Below, piece after piece: positions 8,454 to 16,815 of a DNA stretch of 64,000 bases (the stretch's first letter is position 1; every line of letters starts with the position of its first letter). Both the position numbers and the translations under genes were made by a program. Below the pieces are notes generated by a model, which made no database searches, was not told the origin of the DNA, and saw nothing but the letters and a program-made list of their open reading frames with translations. This stretch comes from Reyranella sp. (GTDB lineage Bacteria; Pseudomonadota; Alphaproteobacteria; Reyranellales; Reyranellaceae): assembly GCF_004297405.1 (NCBI RefSeq), contig NZ_SCVC01000006.1, positions 558,001-622,000 on the forward strand. Direction: 5' to 3'.

Positions 8454-8672
8454 ATGACTCAGTACGTCAATCCCAAGTCGAGCGACGGCTACTCCCTCGG
8501 CCAGAGCACTGACGACAAGATCAGCCTCTATGGTGTGACCCCGGTTGTTCAACCGGCCCACACCGATCAGGGGGCTATCACGGCGGGCGCGACAACGACC
8601 GCCTGCAACAACCTAGTGATCCAGCTCCGTGCGGCGCTGGTCAGCCTTGGCGCCATCAAGGGCTCCAACTGA
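8454..8672 (+). CDS. Small head-associated phage protein (72 aa)
   Basis: The product begins with a segment (KSSDGYSLGQSTDDKISLYGVTPV) found in many phage proteins encoded just after the coat gene, and ends with a helix and IKGSN. A GGGAGCG ribosome site precedes the ATG. Such proteins may decorate the capsid, but the role has not been settled, so only a head-associated position is claimed. Its stop overlaps the next gene's start (TGATG). Confidence 0.6.
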   Translation: MTQYVNPKSSDGYSLGQSTDDKISLYGVTPVVQPAHTDQGAITAGATTTACNNLVIQLRAALVSLGAIKGSN

Positions 8673-9343
8673 TGCGTGTTGCGCCGGCGCGGACGGTCCG
8701 TATCGCCGTGCCGGCGTATGGCGACATTTGCGAGGACACCAAGCAGTCGATCATCGATGGCTGCTTGGCCCTCGTAGGTGCCGGAGTTGAGATCGAGGAC
8801 GTGGATGTGCTGGCCGGGACGTACATCGACCGGGCGCGCTCCATTCTGGTCGCCAACTTCCTGAAGGGCGACGCCGACGATCTTGTGTTCATCGATGCTG
8901 ACGTGGGGTTTGAGCCTGAAAGCCTTGTGCGGCTCGTCAACACCACATGGCCGATTGTTGGCGGCATCTATCCCAAGAAGACCGAACCGCCCGAGTGGCC
9001 GGTTGGGCTGCACCCCGGGGAAATCTGGGCGGACCGCGACGGACTCGTTGATGTCTGGATGGTCCCGACCGGATTCCTGCGCATCAACCGCGCGGTGTTC
9101 GGCCAGCTCGACGTGCCGACTTTTGCCGACCCGTCAGGCCAGATCGCGGCCTATTTCAAGACCGAGATTCGCGACGGCCGGTACTGGGGCGAAGACGTCG
9201 AGTTCTGCCGCCTCGCAAGAGAAGCCGGCATCCCGATCCGCGCCATTGCCGAGATGGATTTCCGCCACGTCGCACAGGATGGCCGCGTCTATTCCGGCAA
9301 CTGGGGCCAGTGGCTCCGCGAACAGATGAAGGAAGCAGCATGA
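8672..9343 (+). CDS. GT-A fold glycosyltransferase encoded within the head operon
   Basis: 223 residues with GT-A features: an N-terminal Rossmann-like strand (VRIAVPAYGD), a YIDRARSILVANF segment, a DxD metal motif in FIDADV (Asp 75 and 77), a central catalytic-type WGEDVEFCRLARE at 172-184 and a metal-ligand-like histidine at 199. The family moves a sugar from a nucleotide donor. In this position the acceptor may be a virion protein, host surface polysaccharide or phage DNA; nothing in the sequence chooses. It starts one base before the end of the small head gene and overlaps the next start by ATGA. Confidence 0.75.
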   Translation: MRVAPARTVRIAVPAYGDICEDTKQSIIDGCLALVGAGVEIEDVDVLAGTYIDRARSILVANFLKGDADDLVFIDADVGFEPESLVRLVNTTWPIVGGIYPKKTEPPEWPVGLHPGEIWADRDGLVDVWMVPTGFLRINRAVFGQLDVPTFADPSGQIAAYFKTEIRDGRYWGEDVEFCRLAREAGIPIRAIAEMDFRHVAQDGRVYSGNWGQWLREQMKEAA

Positions 9344-9615
9344 ACCCGCAGACTGAGAAGAAGCGCGAGTGGCCGAAGCTTGCGCGCGGCCCACTGGGCA
9401 ACACCGCCCGTTTCGATTGCCGCGGCGACGTTCCGCACGGCTGGACCGTGATCGGCGAGAAGGCTCCTGAGGTGAAAGCCGCCCCGGTTGTCGTTGAGGA
9501 GCCGAGCGCGGGCCTCAAGGCCGCTCGCGACGCCTACAAGCTCGAATTCGGCAAGAAGCCCCACCACAGTTGGACCGAGGCCCAGCTCCACGAAAAGCTG
9601 TCGGCCAAGCAGTGA
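9340..9615 (+). CDS. Small phage structural-region protein (91 aa)
   Basis: The start is set at 9340 by the ATGA overlap with the glycosyltransferase gene. The product opens with a charged segment, has a short strand-rich core (ARFDCRGDVPHGWTVIG), a Pro/Val/Glu-rich linker and a C-terminal helical motif (LKAARDAYKLEFGKKPHHSWTE) like a head-to-tail or DNA-binding tail. No family is recognised. Confidence 0.5.
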   Translation: MNPQTEKKREWPKLARGPLGNTARFDCRGDVPHGWTVIGEKAPEVKAAPVVVEEPSAGLKAARDAYKLEFGKKPHHSWTEAQLHEKLSAKQ

Positions 9616-9950
9616 ACCGGCAGCACCTAGACGTGTTTGCCGGCGAGAACCGGACGCCGACGCTCTACGCGCGCGATCCGTCGAACAATGTCGCCTCGCT
9701 GGCCGGCAAGACTGTCTCTTGGCGTGTCGGCCGCAGCCCGCGCGACCTCGACTCGTCTTGGCCGATCTTCACCAAGACCGGAACCGTGGTCGACGCGGCG
9801 GCGGGCAGTTTCACCGTGCCGATCACCCCGGCAGATACCCAGTACCTCTATGGCGACTACGAGCACCAGGCAGTGACCACCGATGGGAGCGGCAACGCTC
9901 AGGTTGTCGTGGCCGGGATCTTCCGCGTTCGCCCGAGAATCGAGGCCTGA
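9612..9950 (+). CDS. Beta-sandwich virion protein (BppU-N-like)
   Basis: 112 residues from a GTG at 9612 that overlaps the previous stop (GTGA). An ATG upstream in frame lies inside the previous gene. The product is all-beta: DVFAGENRTPTLYARD, TVSWRVGRSP, GSFTVPITPADT and VVVAGIFRVRPR. This layout resembles the N-terminal domain of BppU-type baseplate/upper structural proteins and Ig-like phage modules. It probably sits at the head-tail junction, but no specific role can be shown. Confidence 0.55.
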   Translation: MNRQHLDVFAGENRTPTLYARDPSNNVASLAGKTVSWRVGRSPRDLDSSWPIFTKTGTVVDAAAGSFTVPITPADTQYLYGDYEHQAVTTDGSGNAQVVVAGIFRVRPRIEA

Positions 9951-9951
9951 C

Positions 9952-10356
9952 ATGGCAAGCCGCACCGCCCGTCAGACCATCGAGCAAGCGTTGAAGCGCA
10001 TTGGAATCCTCTCGGAAGAGGAGTCGATGACTGCGCCCCAGAGTGTCGACGGCCTCGCGCAGCTCAACGACCTCATGCAGGGCTTCCCCTCGCGCGGCAT
10101 CCAGTACGTCCACGAGACGCTGACGCTCGATAGCGCGCTCAACGTACCGGACGAGCAAACGCGCAACGTGATGCTGATGCTCGCGTGGGAGATGGCCGAC
10201 GGCTACGGCAAGACCCTGTCCGCCAAGCTGGTCGCCGACATCATGGAGGCCAAGGGCGCGCTACAGGCCTTCTATTTCGAGGTTCCGCCTGCGCAGATCG
10301 ATGACGGGTTGCAGAACCGGCTTCTGCGCGGCTCCTCGTCCATCCAGAGGATCTGA
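9952..10356 (+). CDS. Tail accessory / head-completion protein, P22 gp4-like
   Basis: 134 residues starting at ATG 9952, one base after the previous stop. The opening (SRTARQTIEQALKRIGILSEEE), then QSVDGLAQLNDLMQGFPSRGI, matches the family of P22 tail accessory factor gp4, which binds under the portal to seal the DNA-filled head. In P22, gp4 and gp10 work together, and the next gene here is the gp10-like hub, supporting the call. P22 gp4 also carries a muramidase activity; no such motif is claimed here. Confidence 0.8.
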   Translation: MASRTARQTIEQALKRIGILSEEESMTAPQSVDGLAQLNDLMQGFPSRGIQYVHETLTLDSALNVPDEQTRNVMLMLAWEMADGYGKTLSAKLVADIMEAKGALQAFYFEVPPAQIDDGLQNRLLRGSSSIQRI

Positions 10357-11759
10357 TGCGCAGCCCGATTGCCGTCAACCTCTCGCAACAGCGCTCCCGG
10401 CCGGTCAACGCGGCCCGGCTCGTGAACCTGTATGCGGAGAAGGCGCCCGAGGGCTCCAAGTGTCCCGTGGTCCTGTACGGCACGCCGGGGCTCAAGCCGT
10501 TCGGGACCGTAGGAGACGACACGGTGCGCGCCGGCATCCAAGGGCAGGGCTATGCCTACGTCCTATCGGGCTCGTGGGCCTATCGCGTCGAGTCCAATGG
10601 CACCGCTACGCTCTGCACTGGCGACCTGATCCCGCCCGTCGGCGATGCGTTCATGATCAACAACGGCCTGCAGATTGGCCTTCTGACGGTCCCCGATACC
10701 TTCGTGATCGAAGGCACGACGGTGACCAAGATCACGGATGAGGCCTATCCCGTCGAGGGTGCGTCCAGCCTCGATTACATGGACGGCTATGGCATCTGGA
10801 CCAAGAACGACACCAGCGGCGAGTGGTTCGTCTCCGATCTTCGGGACCTCGAAAGCCTCGACGCACTGGACTTTGCTTCGGCCGAGAGCAATCCCGATGG
10901 TCTCCTGCGGGTGTTGGCCGATCACGGCGAGGCGTGGCTGTTCGGAACGGACTCGACAGAAGTCTGGTCGAATACCGGCGCCTCGCCGTTCCCCTTCGAG
11001 CGTATTCCCGGCGCCCGTCTTGAGCGCGGATGCGCCGCGGCTCGAAGCCCGGCCAAGCTCGACAACTCCGTCTTCTGGCTCGGCAACGACCGCATCGTGT
11101 ATCGCGCGGACGGCTTCAGGCCCCAGCGCATCTCCACGCACGAGGTGGAGGAAATCCTGCGCACCGGCACAGTCTCGGATGCCCGCGGCTTCACCTATTC
11201 GCAGGCCGGCCACACCTTCTACATGCTGACCCTGCCGAGCCTCAATCGGACGGTGGTCTATGACGCCGCCACGAGCTGGTGGCACGAGCGCCAGAGCGGC
11301 ACAGGGCTGACGCCGACCAAATGGAATGCGAACTGCATGTTCGAAGCCTTCGGCAAGACCCTTGTCGGCGGCGAGCGCGGGGCAGTCTATGAGCTGGACC
11401 TCGATACCTTCACCGATGCTGGCGAGGCCATCCGCCGGGCCGCGGCCTCGATGCCGATCTACCCGGATGGCAACCGGGCGATCATGCACAAAATGGAGCT
11501 GGAGCTTGAGACTGGCGTCGGACTGAACGTCGGTCAGGGCTCGCAGCCGGAAGTGATGATGCGCTTCTCCGACGATGCCGGGGCTACGTGGTCGAATGAA
11601 CGCCGCGCGAAAATTGGCGCGAAGGGCAAGCGCCGCATGCGGGCCATGTGGGAGCGCAACGGCATGTTCCGTGAGCGCATGTACGAGTTCTCGATCAGCG
11701 ACCCTGTGAAGGTCGCCCTGCACGGCGTGAATTTCGGGATGGAAGGGCTGGAGAACTGA
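10356..11759 (+). CDS. Tail hub / packaged-DNA stabilisation protein, P22 gp10-like
   Basis: 467 residues, close to P22 gp10 (472). The N-terminus (RSPIAVNLSQQRSRPVNAARLVNLYAE) and repeated beta-propeller-like blades with Tyr-Val/Gly patterns fit the phage stabilisation family that forms the hub between portal and needle/tailspikes. The start is at 10356, directly after the gp4-like gene. The stop overlaps the next ATG. Together with the gp4-like gene it defines the P22-type tail machine. Confidence 0.85.
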   Translation: MRSPIAVNLSQQRSRPVNAARLVNLYAEKAPEGSKCPVVLYGTPGLKPFGTVGDDTVRAGIQGQGYAYVLSGSWAYRVESNGTATLCTGDLIPPVGDAFMINNGLQIGLLTVPDTFVIEGTTVTKITDEAYPVEGASSLDYMDGYGIWTKNDTSGEWFVSDLRDLESLDALDFASAESNPDGLLRVLADHGEAWLFGTDSTEVWSNTGASPFPFERIPGARLERGCAAARSPAKLDNSVFWLGNDRIVYRADGFRPQRISTHEVEEILRTGTVSDARGFTYSQAGHTFYMLTLPSLNRTVVYDAATSWWHERQSGTGLTPTKWNANCMFEAFGKTLVGGERGAVYELDLDTFTDAGEAIRRAAASMPIYPDGNRAIMHKMELELETGVGLNVGQGSQPEVMMRFSDDAGATWSNERRAKIGAKGKRRMRAMWERNGMFRERMYEFSISDPVKVALHGVNFGMEGLEN

Positions 11760-12028
11760 TGCCCGCGCCTCTTTCCGACCGCGCCCCGATCGTCGACGGC
11801 ACTGGCAGGCCGCAGCGGACGTTCATCCGCTACCTGCAGGAGCTGTTCAACGGCGTGATCCAGCGGCAGGGCTATACGGCGGCCCAGCTTGCGACCATGA
11901 CGCCGACGGCATTTGCCGAGGCCTATTGCAGCGACAGCAGCACCACGACCTTTCATGACGTTGTGGCCGGCGGCGGCTCCAATGTCGTGCGCGTCCATGG
12001 TGATGGGACAAACTGGAGGGTCGGTTGA
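11759..12028 (+). CDS. Small tail-region phage protein (89 aa)
   Basis: The ATG overlaps the previous stop (TGATG), and the stop overlaps the TTG of the acetyltransferase gene. The N-terminal half is helical (QRTFIRYLQELFNGVIQ) and the C-terminal half ends in a VVRVHGDGTNWRVG hairpin often seen at the ends of phage fibre-attachment proteins. It is probably a minor virion protein. No family is firmly recognised. Confidence 0.5.
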   Translation: MPAPLSDRAPIVDGTGRPQRTFIRYLQELFNGVIQRQGYTAAQLATMTPTAFAEAYCSDSSTTTFHDVVAGGGSNVVRVHGDGTNWRVG

Positions 12029-12477
12029 TCCGGCGCGCGACTCCCGCTGACAGCGCACGGCTGGGTGAGCTTGGCGCCCGCTTCTTCATGGAGGCGGGGC
12101 TTGCCGAACGCGGCCTGCAGTTCTGTCCCGACAGCTATTTCAAGACGCTCGCCGCGCTCGATGAGTCGGGCATCCTGTTGGTTGCGGAGGTCGATGACGA
12201 GATCGTCGGCGTCATTGGTGCTGGCGTCTGTCCGGCGTGGTGGAACAACGATGTTCTTACATGCCAAGAGCTGTTGTGGTATGTCTTGCATAGCCACAGG
12301 AAAGGCACGGGTCGGAAGCTCTTCGATGCTTTCGAGACCGAAGCAAAGTCCCGCGGCGTCCGCCTGATAGGAATGTCGGCGGAAGAAGGGTTGCGCAGCA
12401 CCGCGCTCTACCGGTTCTACCGGCAGCGCAGCTACTCCCTCGCAGAGCATATGTTCTGGAAGGACTGCGCAGCATGA
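12025..12477 (+). CDS. GNAT family N-acetyltransferase in the tail operon
   Basis: 150 residues from a TTG start at 12025 (TTGA overlap). Motifs follow the GNAT order: IRRATPADSARLGEL near the N-terminus, a VAEVDDEIVGVIGAG strand pair, an acetyl-CoA loop region (HRKGTGRKLFDAFE) and a C-terminal ALYRFYRQRSYS strand-helix. The Q/RxxGxG/A loop is present as RKGTGRKL. The family transfers an acetyl group to an amine. The substrate is unknown; candidates are a virion protein, a host protein or a toxin-like target. Embedding between tail hub and ejection genes suggests late expression. Confidence 0.8.
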   Translation: MIRRATPADSARLGELGARFFMEAGLAERGLQFCPDSYFKTLAALDESGILLVAEVDDEIVGVIGAGVCPAWWNNDVLTCQELLWYVLHSHRKGTGRKLFDAFETEAKSRGVRLIGMSAEEGLRSTALYRFYRQRSYSLAEHMFWKDCAA

Positions 12478-13142
12478 TCGGCTCGGTCATTGGCGGGATT
12501 ATTGGCAAGGGCGGCTCCGATGCCGCCGCTGGCGCAATTGGGCAGGCAACCCAAGAAGCGCAGGCTGCCAATAAGGCGCAGAGCGATTTCAACTACTCGC
12601 AGGCTTCTCCCTGGATCAGCGCCGGCCGCTCGGCCGTCGAGAAGATCGGCCAGCTTCTTGGCTTCGGCTCAATGCGGGGCGAGGGCGGTGACGGCGGCGC
12701 CTACTACTTCAGCGGCGACGCCGACGGCAGTATCCAGAAGAACGCGCTCGCGGGCTTTCAGGCATCGCCGGGATATCAGTTCCGGCTTGGCGAGGGCATC
12801 AGGGCGCTGGATCGCAGCGCATCGGCCAAGGGTCGCCTCGTGAGCGGTGCGCAGATGAAGGCCGTCCAGTCCTTCGGCGAAGGCCTCGCGAGCGACGAGT
12901 ACCGCAACTACATCTCAGACCTGTTCAACGTCTCGACGGGCGGCAATCAGGCCCAGAGCGGAACAGCGGGCGTGAATAGTGGCCTGACAGCCAACAGCAG
13001 CAACAACGTCTTGCAGGGCGCCGTCGCCCGTGGCTCGGCCTATGAGCGTGGCGCCAATGCGCTGGCATCCGGCATCGGGCAGGGCATCAACAACGTCATG
13101 GCCGGCGCCTACATGTTCCGTAAGCCATTAGGGCTCGCCTGA
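12474..13142 (+). CDS. DNA ejection/transfer protein, P22 gp7-like
   Basis: 222 residues, Gly/Ala/Ser-rich, starting with a glycine-zipper-like segment (GSVIGGIIGKGGS) and carrying a conserved phage block (SPGYQFRLGEGIRALDRSASAKG) found in podovirus DNA transfer proteins. In P22, gp7, gp16 and gp20 leave the head with the DNA and form a channel across the envelope. The two following large genes fit the other ejection proteins. Starts and stops overlap neighbours by 1-4 bp. Confidence 0.75.
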   Translation: MIGSVIGGIIGKGGSDAAAGAIGQATQEAQAANKAQSDFNYSQASPWISAGRSAVEKIGQLLGFGSMRGEGGDGGAYYFSGDADGSIQKNALAGFQASPGYQFRLGEGIRALDRSASAKGRLVSGAQMKAVQSFGEGLASDEYRNYISDLFNVSTGGNQAQSGTAGVNSGLTANSSNNVLQGAVARGSAYERGANALASGIGQGINNVMAGAYMFRKPLGLA

Positions 13143-15034
13143 TGGCCGGCATCGTATACCCCAACGTCATCGGCACGCTGGCCCCGCTCATGCAACTTGA
13201 GCAGAGCGAGCGCCGCAATGCCCTTACGGAGCGCGCCTATGCCCGTGAGGACGAGGATCGCGCGCGTGAGCGTGAAGTCGGCCAGCATGTCCCGGCCGCA
13301 CTGTCTGGCGACAAGGATGCATTGGGCAGGGTCGCGGCCATGTCGCCGAAGACCGCCTTTGCGCTGGCTCCGTTGTTGGAGCGCGCTGATGCAGCCACAC
13401 GCACGCGAGCCAAGGAAGCCGCCGCATGGACGCAGCAGGCCGCCCTTGGTGTGCTCAGTGCGCCACCCGAACAGCGCCCGGCCGCCTATGCCGCCGCGCT
13501 GGAGGATGGAAAGGCGCGCGGATACGACATTTCCAAACTGCCGCCGCAGTACACACCGGATGTTGAAGGCCGGCTGAATTTCTACGTCGGCCAAGCGCGC
13601 GACGCGAACAAGTGGTTCGAAGAGAACGCCAACCGCCCGACCCCGATTGGGCCGGCTCCCGGTGGCGCACCTGCTGCGGCGCCGGCTGGCGCTCCGGGCG
13701 ATGTGGTTGCTCGTGCTGGCGGCGCCATCTCAGGCATTGAGTCAGGCGGCCGTTATGACGCCGTCGGGCCAGACACCGGGAAGGGCCAGCGCGCCTACGG
13801 CAAATATCAGGTGATGGACTTCAATATCGGCCCGTGGACCCAAGAGGTTTTCGGCAAGCCGATGACGCCGCAGGAGTTCCTGGCGAACCCGCAGGCACAG
13901 GACGCGGTGTTCAATCACAAGTTCGGCCAGTACGTGAAGCAGTACGGCGGCCCAGAGCAGGCGGCCCGCGTTTGGTTCGGTGGCCCCGGTGGCCTCACGA
14001 ACCCGGGCGCCAAGGATGTGCTGGGCACGTCCGTCGATTCCTACGCCGAGAAATTCAATGCGGGTTTCGGCGCCGCCCCGCAGGTTGCCGGCGCTCCTGC
14101 TGGCTTGCCTCAGGGTGACGCCGTGCGCGCCGATGCGAGCGGCAATGCGCTCCCACCCGCTGATGAGACGCTAACCCTTCGGCGTTACGTGCAGAGCAAA
14201 ATCCCAGGCGCCCGCGTCCTCGGTGTCAGGGGGGAGCCCGTTTATGACAAGCAGGGGCGCCTTCGAATCCAATTGCCGGACGGCACGCCGGACGCGATCG
14301 ACGTGCCCAAGCCACAACAGCCATCGGCTGGCTACGAACCGAACCCGGACGGCGGCGGACTGCGGCCGATCCCCGGCGGCCCAGCCGATCCCAAGACGGC
14401 CGGCGAACTCGCGAACGCCAAGCGCAAGGCCGAAGAGAAGGCCATCCCGCAGACCATCACCAAGGGCATGCAGGAGAACGTCAACGCGCTGAAGCAGATC
14501 GACCGCGCACTGGGCGAACTCGACGCCAATCCCGGCAGCACCGGCGGCGTGGGCTCCAAGATTGCATCGGTCATCCCCGGCGCCGGCATGATTCAGAACG
14601 AGTTCGGCGACCCGCAGGGCGTGAAGCTGCGCGCGCTGATCGCTGATATCGGCTCGCTCAAGATCCACGACCGCAGCGGCGCGGCCGTGACGGCTTCCGA
14701 GTTTCCGCGCCTACGTCCCTTCATTCCGTCGATTGCCGATCCGCCGAACGTCGTGCGCGACAAGCTCGCGAACTTCCGCGCCGAGTACGAAAGCATGCTC
14801 CGCGACTCGGTCGACTATTACAGCGAACAGAACGGCTTCCGCCCCTATACGCCGGCCACCGACTATCTCAGCAAGGCTCCCGCGCGCGCCACCACCCAGC
14901 CTACCGAGCCGACTGCCGCTCCTGCGACCACCCCCGCGCAAGCACCGACGGTTTCTGAAGGTGCGACCGCCACGAACCCGCAGACCGGCGAGAAGATCAT
15001 CTTCCGCAACGGCCAATGGACGCCGACGCGATGA
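13142..15034 (+). CDS. Large ejection protein with lytic-transglycosylase-like domain
   Basis: 630 residues. After a helical N-terminal 180 residues and a Pro/Ala linker comes a lysozyme-like domain (about 190-300). It includes GAISGIESGGRYDAVG with the likely catalytic glutamate at 200, then AYGKYQVMDFNIGPW and VWFGGPGG. This fold opens peptidoglycan locally during DNA injection. The C-terminal third is helical, then Thr/Pro/Ala-rich and disordered. The order gp7-like, this protein, then a third large helical protein mirrors P22 gp7-gp20-gp16. The gene starts one base before the previous stop and overlaps the next by ATGA. Confidence 0.82.
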   Translation: MAGIVYPNVIGTLAPLMQLEQSERRNALTERAYAREDEDRAREREVGQHVPAALSGDKDALGRVAAMSPKTAFALAPLLERADAATRTRAKEAAAWTQQAALGVLSAPPEQRPAAYAAALEDGKARGYDISKLPPQYTPDVEGRLNFYVGQARDANKWFEENANRPTPIGPAPGGAPAAAPAGAPGDVVARAGGAISGIESGGRYDAVGPDTGKGQRAYGKYQVMDFNIGPWTQEVFGKPMTPQEFLANPQAQDAVFNHKFGQYVKQYGGPEQAARVWFGGPGGLTNPGAKDVLGTSVDSYAEKFNAGFGAAPQVAGAPAGLPQGDAVRADASGNALPPADETLTLRRYVQSKIPGARVLGVRGEPVYDKQGRLRIQLPDGTPDAIDVPKPQQPSAGYEPNPDGGGLRPIPGGPADPKTAGELANAKRKAEEKAIPQTITKGMQENVNALKQIDRALGELDANPGSTGGVGSKIASVIPGAGMIQNEFGDPQGVKLRALIADIGSLKIHDRSGAAVTASEFPRLRPFIPSIADPPNVVRDKLANFRAEYESMLRDSVDYYSEQNGFRPYTPATDYLSKAPARATTQPTEPTAAPATTPAQAPTVSEGATATNPQTGEKIIFRNGQWTPTR

Positions 15035-16815
15035 GCGATTTGCCTCCGGGCTTCGTGCTCGACACTCCCAAGGCGGCGTTGCCTCCCGGCTTCGTTCTGG
15101 ATGCGCCCGCGCGCCCGAAGGTTGTCGGCGCAGCGATGGCAATTCAGCAGAAGCCGCCTGCGATGCCGACGCCAGAAGACGAGGGCCGGATCGCGCTGGA
15201 GAACCCCGCCTATGTGCCGCCGGATGCTCGCGCCGGCATCAGCCAGCCGCGGCCCGCCAATACGAATCAGCCTCCCGCATCGGGCCGCTCGTGGATGACT
15301 GTCCCGCGCGAGGCGCTGAGCAATCTCCCCGCCAGTGCTGGCAACTTCGTGAATGCGCTGGTCCAACCGATCATCCATCCAATCGATACCGGAAAAGCTC
15401 TTGTGAGCCTTGCGGATGCCGTGGGATCGAAGATCAGCCGACCGGGCAATTTGCTGCGTGTCGGCGATCCAGAACCTACGCCCGAGCAACTGAAGGCGCG
15501 CGCGGAGCGCGAAGCGCCGGCCGATGCTGTGGGCCAGTTCTTGGTAGACCGCTACGGATCGGAGGAGGGCATCAAGAATACCCTCGCAACCGATCCTGTG
15601 GGGGTGATGGCCGACGTAGCAACCGTTTTGACGGGTGGTGGGGCCGCCGCCGCTCGCGCGCCCGGTATCGTCGGCAAGGTCGGTCAGGTCACGGGCAAAT
15701 TGGGCGCCGCGATCGATCCTCTCACGATTGCGGGTGACGCCGTGAAGGGGGCCGGGCGCCTAGCGGAGCCGGTGATTTCCAACACGCTGGGCATGACCAC
15801 CGGTGCTGGCACCGAGTCGGTTCGCGTCGCTGGCCGCGCCGGCCGCGAAGGCGGTGACGCCGCCAAAACCTTCACGGCCAACATGCGCGGCGACGTGCCA
15901 GTCGATCAGATCGTCGACATGGCGAAGTCGGGTCTTGAGAAAATTCGACAGGAGCGTGCCGAAGCCTACAAGGCCGGAAAGGTCGACCTCAGCAAGGACA
16001 AGACCGTCATTCCGTTCGATGACATCGACGCGGCGATTGGCAAAGCCTCTGAGGTCGGGGCCTTCAAGGGTGTGAACATCAACCGCCCGGCCGGCAAGAC
16101 GATGGACGAGATTTCGGCTATCGTGTCGGAATGGAAGGCGCTGGATCCTGCCGAATTTCACACGCCCGAGGGGCTCGATGCTCTTAAGCGCAGCATTGGT
16201 GCTGTTCGCGATTCGGCTGAGCACGGCACACCCGCTAGAGTGGCGGCTGACCGCGTTTACAATGCGGTAAAGACTGAAATCGAGACGCAGGCTCCCGCCT
16301 ACGCCAAGATGATGGAGGACTACGCAAGGTCCTCCGAAAAGCTCAAGGAAGTCACTCGCACCTTCTCGCTCGGCGAGCGCGCCACCGGTGAAACCGCCGC
16401 ACGCAAGCTGCAGGCCGCCACCCGCGACGGTGCACAAACGAGCTGGCGCAACCGTGGCGAGCTTCTGGAAGAGCTTTCCAAGTACGTTCCCGATCTGCCG
16501 TATGCGATTGCCGGCCAGTCCACGAACGCGCTCGCGCCGCGTGGGATCGTCGGCCGTGGCGGCTTGACCGCCAGCCTGATCGCCAATCCCGCGAACGCAC
16601 TACTCGCGCCTGCCTTCTCTCCCCGCTTCGTTGGCGAGACGGTCTATCTAGGCGGCAAGGCCATCGGGACGATTGATGACGTGGCCGATGCCCTCGGGAT
16701 CACGACCAACGCCCTGCGAGGCATTGGGCAGGCCGCATTCCAGGCTGGACGCACTGAGAACGTGATGCGTGCCCGCGACCTTCGCCGAACGAATGAACTG
16801 AGAGCGGTGCCCTGA
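15031..16815 (+). CDS. Large internal virion (ejection) protein
   Basis: 594 residues; the start at 15031 is set by the ATGA overlap (an in-frame ATG at 15016 lies inside the previous gene). The N-terminus carries two copies of LPPGFVLD (residues 4-11 and 17-24), a short motif repeated in many phage ejection and internal proteins. The rest is mostly helical, with Gly-rich hydrophobic stretches (VATVLTGGGAAAA, LIANPANALLAPAF) that could insert into membrane. It is taken as the third ejection protein. No enzymatic motif is visible. Confidence 0.75.
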   Translation: MSDLPPGFVLDTPKAALPPGFVLDAPARPKVVGAAMAIQQKPPAMPTPEDEGRIALENPAYVPPDARAGISQPRPANTNQPPASGRSWMTVPREALSNLPASAGNFVNALVQPIIHPIDTGKALVSLADAVGSKISRPGNLLRVGDPEPTPEQLKARAEREAPADAVGQFLVDRYGSEEGIKNTLATDPVGVMADVATVLTGGGAAAARAPGIVGKVGQVTGKLGAAIDPLTIAGDAVKGAGRLAEPVISNTLGMTTGAGTESVRVAGRAGREGGDAAKTFTANMRGDVPVDQIVDMAKSGLEKIRQERAEAYKAGKVDLSKDKTVIPFDDIDAAIGKASEVGAFKGVNINRPAGKTMDEISAIVSEWKALDPAEFHTPEGLDALKRSIGAVRDSAEHGTPARVAADRVYNAVKTEIETQAPAYAKMMEDYARSSEKLKEVTRTFSLGERATGETAARKLQAATRDGAQTSWRNRGELLEELSKYVPDLPYAIAGQSTNALAPRGIVGRGGLTASLIANPANALLAPAFSPRFVGETVYLGGKAIGTIDDVADALGITTNALRGIGQAAFQAGRTENVMRARDLRRTNELRAVP

